Shown here: one piece after another, positions 1 to 11,390 of the stretch
Layout: the number at the start of each line of letters is the position of its first letter
Numbering within the stretch: the stretch's first letter is position 1
Notes under the pieces: generated by a model
Database searches by the model: none
The model's input: the letters and a program-made list of their open reading frames with translations, nothing else
What the model was told of the DNA's origin: nothing
Position numbers and translations under genes: made by a program
NCBI GenBank assembly: GCA_018857735.1
Contig: JABMCL010003843.1
Location: 80,001-144,000, forward strand
Direction of reading: 5' to 3'
Length of the DNA: 64,000 nucleotides
DNA from: Alviniconcha marisindica
Lineage: Eukaryota > Mollusca > Gastropoda > Provannidae

Positions 1-509
1 TGCATGGAGTGGGATGATGTTCCACAAGTGTATTGCTGATGGGAAGAAACTATGCTTATGGAATTTAGTTGTTGTGTTGTTTTTGTGTGTGTGTTGTTGT
101 TGTTGTTGTGTGTTGTTTTTGGGGTTGTTGTTTGTTTTTTGTGTTTTTTTTGGGGGGGAGGGGGATTGTGTATTTACTGCAGTCAGTCTTTTTGAATGTT
201 AGTCAGCTGAACATGGGATTTCCTCAGATGTCAGGCTGATGTATTTGGGACAATGGAAGAAGGTACTGAAGTCGGTCTCTGGGACGATGGGAGAAGGTGC
301 TGCAGTCAGTCTTTTCAAATACTAGTCAGCTGAACATGTAATATCCTCAGATGTCAGGCTGGTGCATTTGGGACAACGGAAGAATGTACTGCAATCAGAC
401 TTTTCACATGCCAGTCAACAGACCGCATAAACGCCACGCTCACTGCAGCTGCCTCAGCCCCATGCCGCGTCATTGCGGTGAATAAACTAGAAATGCCGTT
501 TGTTTCAAG
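1..509. other. Left edge, presumed intron of gene 1
   Basis: No coding exon is supported here. The stretch has T/G-rich low-complexity sequence near 60-170 and two related segments around 200-300 and 300-420 that share the phrases 'cagtcagtctttt' and 'cagctgaacatg', so it is a small imperfect duplication. It ends in the acceptor of the first visible exon (AG at 508-509). Confidence 0.5.
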
Positions 510-3500
510 ATGTCAAGGACTACGGGGACTACAACGACAACGCCTCCACCAAAGCCCCATCCACCACCAAAGGCTCAAGCATGAACAGCAGCCGACTGTC
601 GCCCCCTCCCCTTGTGGGGAAAAAGGGTGGGGAGCCCAGGTGTCTGAGCCGCATTGCTGAGACCAGAGAGACCTCGCGCCCGGGGACCCGCACTGACCAG
701 CACTGGGCCATCACTCAGCAGTTCCCTGCGCAGCATAAGGTGTGGGGGTGGGGTGGAGTGGGGGAAGAGACTGACAGAGAAACAGGCAGACAGGGACACA
801 GAAACAGAGATGGGAAGACAGCCAGAGTGAGGAAGAGAGGGAGAGACAGACAAACAGCTGAGGAACAGGGACACAGGAATAGACAGGAAGACATCCAGAG
901 TGACAGACAGACAGACAGATGAGGAACATGGGACACAGAAACAGAGAGGAGAGACAGCTAAAGTGAGGAAGATAGGGAGAGACAGACAGACAGACAGCTG
1001 AGGAACAAGGACACAGAAATAGAGATGGGGAGACAGCTAAAGTGAGGAAGAGAGGGAGAGACAGACAGACAGCTGAGGAACAAGGACTCAGAAATAGAGA
1101 TGGGGAGACAGCTAAAGTGAGGAAGAGAGGGAGAGACAAACAGACAGCTGAGGAACAAGGACTCAGAAATAGAGATGGGGAGACAGCTAAAGTGAGGAAG
1201 AGAGGGAGAGACAAACAGACAGCTGAGGAACAAGGACTCAGAAATAGAGATGGGGAGACAGCTAAAGTGAGGAAGAGAGGGAGAGACAAACAGACAGCTG
1301 AGGAACAAGGACTCAGAAATAGAGATGGGGAGACAGCTAAAGTGAGGAAGAGAGGGAGAGACCGACAGCTGAGGAACAGGGCGCAGAAATAGAGATGGGA
1401 AGACAGCCAGAGTGAGGAAGAGAGGGAGAGACAGACAAGCAGCTGAAGAACAGGGCACAGAAATAGAGACAGGAAGACAGTCAGAGTGAGGAAGAGAGGG
1501 AAGAGACAGACAGATGAGGAACAGGGATACAGAAACAGAGATAGGAAGACCCAGATTGAAGAGGAGAGGGAGACAGACAGATGAAAAACACGGACACAGA
1601 AACAGTGATGGGAAGACAGAGTAAGGAACAGACAGACAGACAGACAGATGAGGGACACAGAAATGGAGACAGGAAGACAGCCAGAGTGAGGAAAAGAGGG
1701 AGAGACAGACAGACATGTTTATGTCTTTTGATGGAGGATCCAGTGAGTGATCATCATGTATATATCTGTATTTAGAAGTTAAAACTGGTCGTGTTTTTAA
1801 CTGCAACGTGAACAGGCTGACATGTTGTGTTTTTCACCACAACATGAACAGACTGAATAGTTGTGCTTTTCATTGCAACATGAACAAACCGAATGGTTGT
1901 GTTTTTCACCACAACATGAACAGACTGAATAGTTGTGCTTTTCATTGCAACATGAACAAACCAAATGGTTGTGTTTTCACCACAGCATGAACAAGCTGAC
2001 ATGTGTTGTGAAAGGGTTTTTCACCACAACATGAATAGACTGAATAGTTGTGCTTTTCATTGCAACATGAACAAACCGAAATGGTTGTGTTTTTCACCAC
2101 AACATGAACAGACTGAATAGTTGTGCTTTTCATTGCAACATGAACAAACCAAATGGTTGTGTTTTTCACCAACTGCATGAACAGATGACATGACCAAAGT
2201 TGTGTTTTTCACCACAACATGAATAGACTGAATAGTTGTGCTTTTCATTGCAACATGAACAAACCAAATGGTTGTGTTTTTCACCACAACATGAACAGAC
2301 TGAATAGTTGTGCTTTTCATTGCAACATGAACAAACCAAATGGTTGTGTTTTTCACCACAACATGAACAGACTGAATAGTTGTGCTTTTCATTGCAACAT
2401 GAACAAACCAAATTGTTGTGTTTTTCACTACAACATGAACAAGCTGACAGGTTGTGTTTTTCACCACAACATGAACAGACTGAATAGTTGTGCTTTTCAT
2501 TGCAACATGAACAAACCAAAGGGTTGTGTTTTTCACTGCAGCTCGAACAAGCTCAGCAGTTCGTCATTTTCACTGCAACATGAACAAGCTGAATAGTTGT
2601 GCTTTTCACTGCAACATGAACAATCTGAATGGTTGTGTTTTTCACCACAACAGGAACAAACTGAATGATTGTGTTTTTCATCACAACATGAACAAACTAA
2701 ATAGTTGTGCTTTTTACTGAAGTATGAACAAAGTGAATGGTTGTGTTTTTCACCGCAACATGAACAGGCTGTTTTTCACTTCAGGGAGAGCAAAGACAGA
2801 GGAGCTCATTCAGCGGCATGTTGAAGGCAGGACCAGTGCACGCAAAGACGTCGTCTAGTTACCTCCAGGAGCTAGAGAAGCGATTTCCAAAGGTGATTTA
2901 TTTTGTTATGATGAATACATTTTTCTGACCTGGTAATATTTTGTGTATAGTCATGTAGTGAAATTACAGTGACTTCTCCGTGTCGCTGTAAATGAAAGAC
3001 CTTGACAGTTACTTCCTCTATGTACTGCAAGAATAAAAACTGCAAAGAAAGCGTGCAGTCAGGAGAGTATTTTGTTAGCATGAATATTTTTATATAATCT
3101 GTGATGAAAATGATTAACCAGGTAATCAAATTACTCTGATTCCTCATTACAACAATGAATCGAGGACCATGACAGTCTATAAATGATAAATTTCAAGATT
3201 TGTTCCTCAAACAATGAGCCTGAAACTTGACACAGAGTAATACTTTACTACTGACCTCGTAACGGTTACACTTCTTTGTCCAGTAAATTCTAGATTCAGT
3301 GTTTGTTTGGCTTCAGGAATAAATTTTGAATCAATGGAGTGAGGACAGGGCTACCAAACTTCTGGGCCATTTCTGTCAGAGCTGTATTGGTAAAAACAAC
3401 AGCCCAATAACACCATGTGTACCTTTCTTGTAAATGTATACCTGGAGCACTGACCTGGTGTAGTTGCCACTTTGGATGTCCATTGTGTGGTTTGAATAGA

Positions 3501-3894
3501 TGGTGCTGAGAGGACATTGAAATTTAAATATTTCACCTAACAACATGACAGTGCATGGGTCACTCAATCGCCTACACCAAAAGCAATAAAAGGAAGGTAA
3601 ATAGTTTCACATGAAACATTGTTCATTTCAGTCAAATACATTTTTTATTAGAATAGCAAATCACAGGGTAGGAAATCAAAATTTCTTTAAATCAAAGCCA
3701 CTGCTGCCTGTATATGAGTGCATGGAATGTCTCACAGGAGGCAATTGTAAGAGGGGCGTGACCATGCATGCATGCTTGATACTGATATGATATCAAACCT
3801 GTACTTTGCAGCTTGAAATGCCAAAGCTTCATTGCTTCACCATGCAGCTTGGACCCAAGCCACCTGATCCTGATGAGGTGTGTAGATCAACACA

Positions 3895-3929
<35 letters not shown>

Positions 3930-3952
3930 GTGTGTGTGTGTGCGTGTGTGTG

Positions 3953-4006
<54 letters not shown>

Positions 4007-7000
4007 ATGCTTTTAATATTTACATTATATAGTGTATTTGAAACTTAAACACGACTGTGTTTAAGAACTGATTGTCTTTCTTCTCAAAACATGGTGCTGT
4101 CCGTAAAAATAAGACAAAAACAAAAAACAACCTAGTATTGTAATGCAGAGATATAGTATGCTGTTCATGTGTCAAACAGTTTGTATTTGCACAGCGCTAT
4201 TATTGGTGTGACCGTTAGGTACGGCATCAGATCCATCTGAAACAGCTGGAGAAGGAGAGAAAGAAGTACACCTACAAGCTGACGAGGATGCACCAGCTAG
4301 CCATGGCCAATGCCGCTGCCGCAAGCAGGTAGGAGACTGGATTCTATGCCACTCTCGTGTTGTACAACTTAATTTGTCACCCATTTTGAAGACACAAAAG
4401 AATGCCCTTCAAAGTGGCTTACTGATACTTCTTCTTCTTCTTGATCGCTGCTACACTGAGAGTCCAGTCTGCAAGATGAATGTGGCCATCTTCTCCAGTT
4501 CCTCCTTGCTGCTGTAGAGTTTGGTGTGTATGTAGCTGGACTGCCGTTGGCCACACATTTGTTCTTGCTGTCTGCAGAAGTGGGCATCTCTGCAGTATGT
4601 GTTCGGTCATCTGGTCTTCAAGACCACAGTTGCAGATTGCAGTTTGATTGAAGCTTACTGATACTATATCCATGCCACCAACCAGCATGCTCTTCTTCTT
4701 TTCTTCTTGCTTGCTGCATGACCACAAGGACAGTGCAGGCTGCATGGCAAATCATCAAGCAGGCTGCATGGCAAATTATCAAGCAGGCTGCATGGCAAAT
4801 CATCAAGCAGGCTGCATGGCAAATTATCAAGCAGGCTGCATGGCAAATTATCAAGCAGGCTGCATGGCAAATCATCAAGCAGGCTGTATGGCAAATTATC
4901 AAGCAGGCTGCATGGCAAATCATCAAGCAGTCTGCATGGCAAATCATCAAGCAGGCTGCATGGCAAATTATCAAGCAGGCTGCATGGCAAATCATCAAGC
5001 AGTCTGCATGGCAAATTATCAAGCAGTTTCCACTGCCAGTTTCATCTAAGGGCTGTAGAGTTGGGTCAGTGGGTGGGTGGGCGGATGAGTGCGATGGGGG
5101 AGGGGGAAGGTGGGGGGGTTGGTGGAGAGGGGTCTTCACTAGCTAGAGAATCTTCCTCTGCCTGTTGTAGATGGGGTAGCTCAATCCATGGGGTGTGCTG
5201 CACTGTCTGGTTCCCCAGGCTTCAGGAACACAGGTAGATGATGACAGAACTCTGAAGTCTCCATTGGCCAGATGGTCTTCCTCATCGTTTTGATCAGGGA
5301 GATCAAGACGGTCTTCCTCATCATTTTGTTGTACCTGGGGCATCTATGTGGGATGAGTTCCATTGTCTGGTTCTCCAGACCTCAAGTAGATGATGACAGA
5401 TCAGGGAGGTCTCCATTGGCCAGACTATCTGCCTCATCATTTTGTTGTAGATGGGGCATCTCTGCAGCACAAGCTCCAATGTCTGGTTCTCCAGGCCACA
5501 TGTAGATGATGACAAAACAGGGAGGTCTCCATTGGCCAGACGGTCATCCTCATCATGTTGTAGCTGGGACAACTCTGCAGGATGAGCTCTGCTGTCTAGT
5601 TCTCTAGGCCTCTGGAAGATGATGACAAATCAGAGAGGTCTCCACTGGCCAGTCAGTCTTCCTCATTATGTTGTAGTTCGGGCAACTCTGCAGGATGACC
5701 TCCAATGTCTGGTTCTTTTTGGTAGCCATGTGAGCCGGCATGCAACCTTAGAAATCACTTCTTCCTTCAGACAAGAAGACAGATGACAGTCAGACACTCA
5801 AAGAAAAGAGGAGACAAAGTGTGTAAGAGTCAGTCCTCAAATATGAGTCAGTCCTCAATACTTTGGCTTCAGTTTAGCGTCCATTGACAGTAGGGTGTGA
5901 TTACGTTTGAACAAGCTGTCATCTGCCAGTGTCACAATTGATTTTCTTGATTGACCTCTGCAGAGCTGTTTTTTGTTGTTTCAGAATTCTGGAGACGCAT
6001 GAAGATATGGACTTCATCCTAAACGGGTCACCCCTCACAGATTTGGTATGTCTTGCTAATGCATCTCGTTTCTGTTTTTTCTTCCCATCCACCAAGCCCA
6101 CCATGTGACTTCTGCCAGTTCTTGAGGATGGAAGGTCTTAGTCTTAATAGGAGATCATTCCGGTCTGAGTCTGGTGTGGGTTTCCAGATCATGTAGGTTC
6201 ATGAAATTGAATGGAAGATTGAGCACAGAGTTGACCTGGGGTCATTCTTAATGAGCCAGGTGACAGCAGGTCACGAGGTCAACTCCCTTCCCTATTCATT
6301 TTTAACTGTGGTGCTCTGTCTCACCAAATCTTGATTAATCACTCCTTTTTTCCCTCTTGCCCATCAAAAGGTATCTGTGAAAGAGTATTAAAAAACAAAA
6401 CAAAACAAAACGAAGCAGTATACAGCAGTACTGGTATGCATGTGATTTACATCTTTTCACCAGCCTTCATGGTAGTTCTGCCACTTTGCCAACACAGACC
6501 TGCCGTCTTGTGAGCTGCCATGACCCATGATTGCAGGTCACTGCTGTCCACAGTGTCGCTGGGTTTCCCTGACCTGTTGTGTCTTATCTCATTAAGATTG
6601 GTCCATTAGAGAGAATCATAAGAGTCATGCCCATTGGTCCTTTAAGGAGAGTCATGAGAGTCATGTCCACTGGTCCATTAGTGAGAGTCATAAGAGCCAT
6701 GTCCACTGGTCCATTAGTGAGAGTCATAAGAGTCATGCCCATTGGTCCATTAATGATAGTCATAAGAGTCATGCCCATTGGTCCATTAGTGAGAGTCATA
6801 AGAGTCATGCCCAATGGTCCATTAGAGAGTCATAAAGAGTCATGCCCAACCTTGCAGTCATGCTCTGTCTCTTCCCTCATGCATTCTGATCATTGACTTA
6901 AATGAGGACTGTGTTTATGCTGACAGACTGATTTGTGAAAGCTGGAAACCAGTTAGTCTACCTGCAGGAAACTGCACTGAGAAATAAGCTGCTTGAACTG

Positions 7001-10000
7001 TTGGAGTACACTATGAACTTGGGCTGGAAATGCCTGGAATAATAAACACTTTTACATTCATTATCTCGGTTCCACCACAGAGGATATGTGGCATGTCCTA
7101 ATGCTGTGCTGCTAACAAGGGCTTGAAATTTCTGGAAGAATAATAAGGAACCGTTTCTCATTCACTCATCTCTCTACCTGTGGACCATTCTTATCTTAAT
7201 GATTTAGTTAGTTAATTGGTGCTTTGAACCCAGTCAGCCACATAGGGTTATATCAGGGCTAATTATGTTAATGAGACAGGTCATGACCCGCCATGACCTA
7301 GTTCATTAAAAACATGAGAAGGTGCCCTGTCTTGCTTTTGATTTTGTGATCAGCCATCATGACCTTTGTGAGTATTCTTAACATTGGCCCATTACTGTGC
7401 ATATGTGGTCTTTTTTTCTTCATGTGTATACACACAGGAGACCTCAATTTATTTACAGTCTCATCCAAAGGACTTTTGTAGAGTCTGCACAGAATTTGAC
7501 TCTGGGGAAATTTTGAGGTGGGTGCAAAGCCCAGCATGTAAATTGTAATGGTCACCCATACATTCAGTGACCATGTTCAGTCACTCTTAACTTAGCTTTT
7601 GAGTGTGAGTATTCTCACTTGGTACAACTGTCTCTCAGTATTTTTTGTTCTTTAATTATTTTGTAACTGAGTGCATTGTGTGTTTTCCGGGCCCTTGACC
7701 GTTTAAGCTCTTTCTTTCTTTCTCTGTTTTGATTGGGCAAAGGTTTTATGGCCCTAACGTACGAAGTTGTCAAAACCATGCATCTTCTCTCCCCTAGTGT
7801 CCCTGCAGAAGCAGGTTGTTTTCAGCTGCTGCCTGGGCACCCATGTGTCTGATTTCAAGGGAGAGCCTACACTGTTTCCTGGTTGGTGTAAATAAAAGTT
7901 ACGTTATAGCAACCTCTGACTCGTGACTCTTCATTCATACTTCCAACCTGCAAGCCCTCGCTCCCCGCCCTGCTTCCCTACAATTTATTCATGTATCTGC
8001 ATGTTCATTGTTTTCTCTCAGATCTCAGATCAACACTTCTACTCGGGTCTTCCCCCCACGCATTCCAACACAGATTCAGGACCCTTGAGCTCCAGCCCCG
8101 TTTTGAGGGGTGACGCATCAAGACAGCTGTTCTCGCTGCAAGAGCAGGATGAGGACAACCAGTCACTTGCACGGTCCGCGTTGCAGTCCGCCAAGTCTTC
8201 AAAGCGAGGCGAAAGGTGAGGAGTCATCAACATCACTACGGGTGAACGTCCGTGTAATGCTGTGTGTGAGGGAACATGCCCTGGTTGAGTTCATTGTTGC
8301 GGAGAATACGTGCTAAAGCAGTGTGAGCTGTTACACTGGGGAGTCCCATGTAAAGCGCATGTCACACTTGATTGAAGAGGTCTTTTATCATCATCGTTGT
8401 GTGTGCAGATTAATCAATATATGCACCCCACTCTCTTCCTGGAAACAATGTTAGAATAGCGTTTTGACTGCAAATTGCAACTTTAACTGAGAGTGCGTAT
8501 GTTCTCATTTGCATTTAGCACCATTCTACAGTTGGAACAATAAGTCCTCCCCCGCCCCTCCCCCCCAACCCCTCCCAGCCCCCAATCTCCATGGACACAA
8601 CAACAACACTGTTGGACTAGTATGATGTTAACTGGCTAAAAATGGCAACTTAAACTGGAAGTGCAGAATGTTCTCAAATGTGTTTACCTCACTTTTGTCC
8701 AACAGTCAGAAGAGCAAGAGAAGTCAGAAAAGTCCAAAGTCACCTGCGGAGAAGTCACCAGAGCCCATTCCTCTGTCCCTGGGAGAGGTTGTTGACAACA
8801 GTCGTGTCATGGTGAGTTGTGTGTTGATGCAGTACTGCGGTTCATGGTGAGTTGTGTGTTGATGCAGTACTGTGGGTCATGGTGAGTTGTGTGTTGATGC
8901 AGTACTGTGGGAGAGGTTGTTGGCACCAGTCGTGTCATGGTGAGTTGTGTGTAGATACAGTACTGTGGGAGAGGTTGTTGGCACCAGTCGTGTCATGGTG
9001 AGTTGTGTGTTGATGCAGTACTGTGGGAGAGGTTGTTGGCAACAGTCGTGTCATGGTGAGTTGTGTGTTGATGCAGTACTGTGAGAGAGGTTGTTGGCAA
9101 GTCGTGTCATGGTGAGTTGTGTGTTGATGCAGTACTGTGGGAGAGGTTGTTGGCAAGTCGTGTCATGGTGAGTTGTGTGTTGATGCAGTACTGTGGGAGA
9201 GGTTGTTGGCAACAGTCTTTGATCATGTCATGGCGAGTTGTGTGTTGATGCAGTACTGTGGGAGAGGTTGTTGACAAAAGTTTCTGGGAGTTTGTGTTGA
9301 TGCAGTACTGTGGGAGAGGTTGTGCAAGATGTGGTGAGTTGTGTGTTGATGCAGTACTGTGGGAGAGGTTGTTGGACAAGTCGTGTCATGGTGAGTTGTG
9401 TGTTGATGCAGTACTGTGGGAGAGGTTGTTGCACAAGTATCAGTGGTGAGTTGTGTGTTGATGCAGTACTGTGGGAGAGGTTGTTGGCAACAGTCATCGT
9501 GTATGGTGAGTTGTGTGTTGATGCAGTACTGTGGGAGAGGTTGTTGACAAGTCATGTCATGGTGAGTTGTGTGTTGATGCAGTACTGTGGGAGAGGTTGT
9601 TGGCAAGTGATGTTATGGTAGTGTGTGAGTTGTGTTGATGCAGTACTGTGGGAGAGGTTGTTGACAAAGTACATCGTGGTGAGTTGTGTGTTGATGCAGT
9701 ACTGTGGGAGAGGTTGTTGACAACAGTCATGTCATGGTGAGTTGTGTGTTGATGCAGTACTGTGGGAGAGGTTGTTGACAACAGTCGCATCATGGCGAGT
9801 TGTGTGTTGATGCAGTACTGTGGGAGAGGTTGTTGACAACAGTTGCGTCATGGTGAGTTGCGTGTTGATGCAGTACTGTGGGAGAGGTTGTTGACAACAG
9901 TCGCATCATGGCGAGTTGTGTGTTGATGCAGTACTGCGGGTCATGGTGAGTTGTGTGTTGATGCAGTACTGTGGGTCATGGTGAGTTGTGTTTTGATGCA

Positions 10001-10857
10001 GTACTGTGGGAGAGGTTGTTGACAACAGTCGCGTCATGGTGAGTTGTGTGTTGATGCAGTACTGTGGGTCATGGTGTGTGTTGATGCAGTACTGTGGGAG
10101 AGGTTGTTGGCAAGTTGTGTCATGGTGAGTTGTGTGTTGATGCAGTACTGTGGGAGAGGTTGTTGGCAACAGTTGTGTCATGGTGAGTTGTGTGTTGATG
10201 CTGTACTGAGTCATGGTGAGTTGTGTGTTGATGCAGTACTGTGGGTCATGGTGAGTTGTGTTTTGATGCAGTACTGTGGGAGAGGTTGTTGCAACAGTCG
10301 GTCATGGTGAGTTGTGTGTTGATGCAGTATGTGGGAGGGTTGTTGGCAACGGGGGGGTCATGTTATGGTGGTTGTGTTGATGCAGTACTGTGGGAGAGGT
10401 TGTTGACAACAGTTGTGTCATGGTGAGTTGTGTGTTGAGGTAGTACTGTGGGAGAGGTTGTTGACAACAGTCACATCATGGCGAGTTGTGTGTTGATGCA
10501 GTACTGTGGGAGAGGTTGTTGACAAGTTTTTTTATGTTCTTTGTATCGAGTTGTGCATGCTATTGCTAATAAAAAAATATAAAAAATGTAACTGACTTAA
10601 TATTAAACTGAAAATGTCATATTAAACTGAAAAATGCATGGAACTGCCATCTTGTTTCAGCTAGAAAATTGGATGAAATATTTATCCCTCATATTATCAC
10701 CATTTAATCACCAGTTCAGCATTGCGCTTTAGAAATGAATATGATTATATTATGCTCAAAAGATTATGAAATATTTTGTGTCCTGTTGCAGTCGGCAAAA
10801 TGCATGAGCACCTTGTGGACCAACTACATGAAGGAAGCACCACCTGCCAAATCCTGA
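510..10857 (+). CDS. Unrecognised lysine-rich protein, C-terminal 290 residues, seven exons (5' end outside window)
   Basis: Exons are 510-739, 2785-2892, 4219-4328, 5985-6045, 8022-8215, 8706-8811 and 10792-10857 (stop TGA 10855-10857). All have AG/GT boundaries, and phases agree at every junction, giving 290 residues. The first exon opens with two bases of a split codon, so the start lies upstream. Exon 1 is Ser/Thr/Pro/Arg-rich. Exons 2-4 encode a charged, probably helical or coiled-coil stretch (YLQELEKRFPK, then HLKQLEKERKKYTYKL, then a run of four Ala). Exon 5 is polar and Ser-rich. Exon 6 is basic, with repeated K-S-P triplets that look like proline-directed phosphorylation sites. The tail ends in MKEAPPAKS. 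I do not recognise the family and see no catalytic motif. Long introns filled with minisatellites separate small exons. The gene converges on the vWA gene at 18.6-37.5 kb. The exon chain is well supported; the function is unknown. Confidence 0.72.
762..1722. repeat. 75-bp minisatellite, intron 1 of gene 1
   Basis: About a dozen tandem copies of a purine-rich unit. The phrases 'gctgaggaacaaggactcag' and 'gtgaggaagagagggagag' recur at an exact 75-bp spacing between about 1076 and 1226 and more loosely outside. Since 75 is divisible by 3, several frames on both strands stay open over hundreds of codons. The long Ser/Leu/Cys-rich minus-strand frames here are therefore artefacts, not genes. Confidence 0.9.
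1800..2775. repeat. 72-bp minisatellite running into the exon 2 acceptor of gene 1
   Basis: This array is a 72-bp dimer of two related 36-bp halves, 'gtttttcaccacaacatgaa' and 'cttttcattgcaacatgaac'. It has roughly 13 dimers, most regular between 2170 and 2530. The last degenerate half-unit (tgtttttcac) supplies the pyrimidine tract of the functional acceptor at 2784. A period divisible by 3 again leaves long spurious frames on both strands. Confidence 0.88.
2893..3895. other. Intron 2 of gene 1, proximal part
   Basis: Unique AT-rich intronic sequence. I see no exon, RNA gene or clear element before the GT microsatellite that begins at about 3896. Confidence 0.5.
3896..4005. repeat. (GT)n microsatellite, intron 2 of gene 1
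   Basis: About 110 bp of GT dinucleotides with a few TTG and CG interruptions. Confidence 0.95.
4425..4690 (-). mobile_element. Non-LTR retrotransposon C-terminal fragment (antisense, intron 3 of gene 1)
   Basis: Read on the minus strand, the fragment encodes a Cys-His-rich tail: C-N-C-G-L-E-D-Q, then E-H-I-L-Q-R-C-P, then A-R-x-x-V-W-P. This arrangement is typical of the end of the reverse transcriptase ORF in jockey-like non-LTR elements of invertebrates. No reverse transcriptase domain is present, so only the 3' end survives, as expected of a 5'-truncated insertion. The neighbouring tandem array at about 5165-5725 reuses the same motif. The family assignment is from recognition and not from a search. 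Confidence 0.55.
4736..5036. repeat. 24-bp minisatellite, intron 3 of gene 1
   Basis: About 12-13 nearly perfect copies of a 24-bp unit containing 'ggctgcatggcaaatcatca', with variants differing by C/T or G/T. Eight codons per unit produces open frames in at least four readings (for example an 8-residue QAAWQIIK repeat). I read these as by-products of the repeat. Confidence 0.93.
5165..5725 (-). repeat. Tandem array built from a retrotransposon C-terminal motif
   Basis: Four to five imperfect units, with spacings of about 152, 116 and 112 bp between successive 'gtagatgatgaca' or 'ggaagatgatgaca' anchors. On the minus strand the best units read C-G-L-E-N-Q-T, then L-V-L-Q-R-C-P-I-Y-N-K-M, then V-W-P. 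That is the same motif as in the retroelement fragment at 4425-4690. The array therefore appears to be an expanded, decaying piece of retroelement coding sequence inside intron 3 of gene 1. Confidence 0.6.
6580..6862. repeat. 36-bp minisatellite, intron 4 of gene 1
   Basis: About seven copies of a unit containing 'ggtccattagtgagagtcat' and 'agagtcatgcccatt'. The period of 36 bp gives spurious frames on both strands. The rest of intron 4 (6046-6579 and 6863-7200) shows nothing recognisable. Confidence 0.88.
7205..7262 (+). repeat. Dispersed 'CCCAGTCA...GGTTATATCAGGG' repeat end, copy 1
   Basis: Contains a TTAGTTAGTTAA lead, 'gtgctttgaacccagtcagcc' and 'gggttatatcaggg'. Related segments lie at about 35767-35830 (+), 41050-41092 (+), 48368-48425 (-) and 58787-58860 (-). 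This is a short interspersed element end whose family I cannot name. Confidence 0.5.
7360..7548 (+). repeat. Dispersed repeat shared with 12712-12840 (opposite strand)
   Basis: The segment around 'cagtctcatccaaaggactttt' and 'cacagaatttgactctgggg', ending '...gcaaagcccagcatgt', matches the reverse complement of 12712-12840 over about 115 bp with moderate divergence. It is an interspersed element inside intron 4 of gene 1, probably SINE-derived. Confidence 0.6.
8790..10527 (+). repeat. 58-bp minisatellite duplicating the exon 6 / intron 6 junction of gene 1
   Basis: About 30 tandem copies. The full unit is about 58 bp: 32 bases of the 3' end of exon 6 (from 'gggagaggttgttgacaaca' to 'gtcatg'), then the donor gtgagt, then 'tgtgtgttgatgcagtact'. 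Shortened units of about 35 bp occur near 8850, 9940 and 10060. Almost every copy keeps ATG|GTGAGT, and most also carry an acceptor-like TTGATGCAG about 37 bases before the next donor. The functional donor is probably the first (8812), since exon 7 joins it in phase 0. Confidence 0.92.
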
Positions 10858-11044
10858 GGACATGCACATCTCAACTTGATCTTCCGCCTACTTACTTAAA
10901 ACAAAGTTCTCGCATCAACGTTTTCACACTGACTTGTTCGTTGGATAAAATTTATCTGTCTTTTCAACCATTGATATGATGCTAGGATTACGATTTTAAA
11001 TGGAATCTGTGGACTGGTAAAACTGCAAGTTTTTGTAAAAGGAA
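10858..11044 (+). other. Presumed 3' untranslated start of gene 1
   Basis: This directly follows the stop codon at 10855-10857. It has no further frame and no AATAAA within the stretch, and a GT/GAAGTAA array follows at once. The polyadenylation site could not be fixed. Confidence 0.35.
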
Positions 11045-11390
11045 ATAAGTGTGTGTGTAAGTGTCTGTGCATGTGTGTGTGTGTGTGTCTGAAGGAAGTA
11101 AGTGTGTGTGTGTGTGTGTATGCATGTGTGTGTGTGTGAAGTAAATGTGTGTGTGTGTGTGAAGGAAGTAAGTGTGTGTGTGTGAAGGAAGTAAGTGTGT
11201 GTGTGTGTGTGAAGGAAGTAAGGTGTGTGTGTGTGTGAAGTAAGTGTGTGTGTGTGAAGGAAGTAAGTGTGTGTGTGTGAAGTAAGTGTGTGTGTGTGTG
11301 TGCGAAGTAAGTGTGTGTGTGTGAAGGAAGTAAGTGTGTGTGTGTGTGTGTGTGAAGTAAGTAAGTGTGTGCGCGTGCGCGCACATGTGC
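11045..11390. repeat. Compound (GT)n plus GAAGTAA array
   Basis: Runs of GT dinucleotides are broken every 20-40 bases by 'gaaggaagtaa' or 'gaagtaa'. About ten such blocks are present, ending in a Z-DNA-prone gtgcgcgtgcgcgcac stretch at about 11368-11385. Confidence 0.9.

Noticed and set aside
711..1806. Two long minus-strand frames (315 and 282 codons) rich in Ser, Leu, Cys and Phe
   Set aside because: They lie on a 75-bp tandem repeat, whose period is a multiple of 3, so a stop-free unit keeps frames open. No splice or start support.
1772..2720. Cys-His-rich frames on both strands resembling zinc-finger repeats
   Set aside because: These are generated by the 72-bp minisatellite. The spacing follows the DNA period, both strands are open, and no linker or finger consensus exists.
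4618..5146. Frames of 116-173 codons with 8-residue repeats, suggestive of a repeat protein
   Set aside because: A 24-bp repeat opens at least four frames over the same DNA. It sits within an intron of gene 1.
8790..10527. CRISPR-like regular repeat-spacer pattern
   Set aside because: Repeats are contiguous with no unique spacers, and the DNA is clearly from an animal. It is a minisatellite of an exon border.
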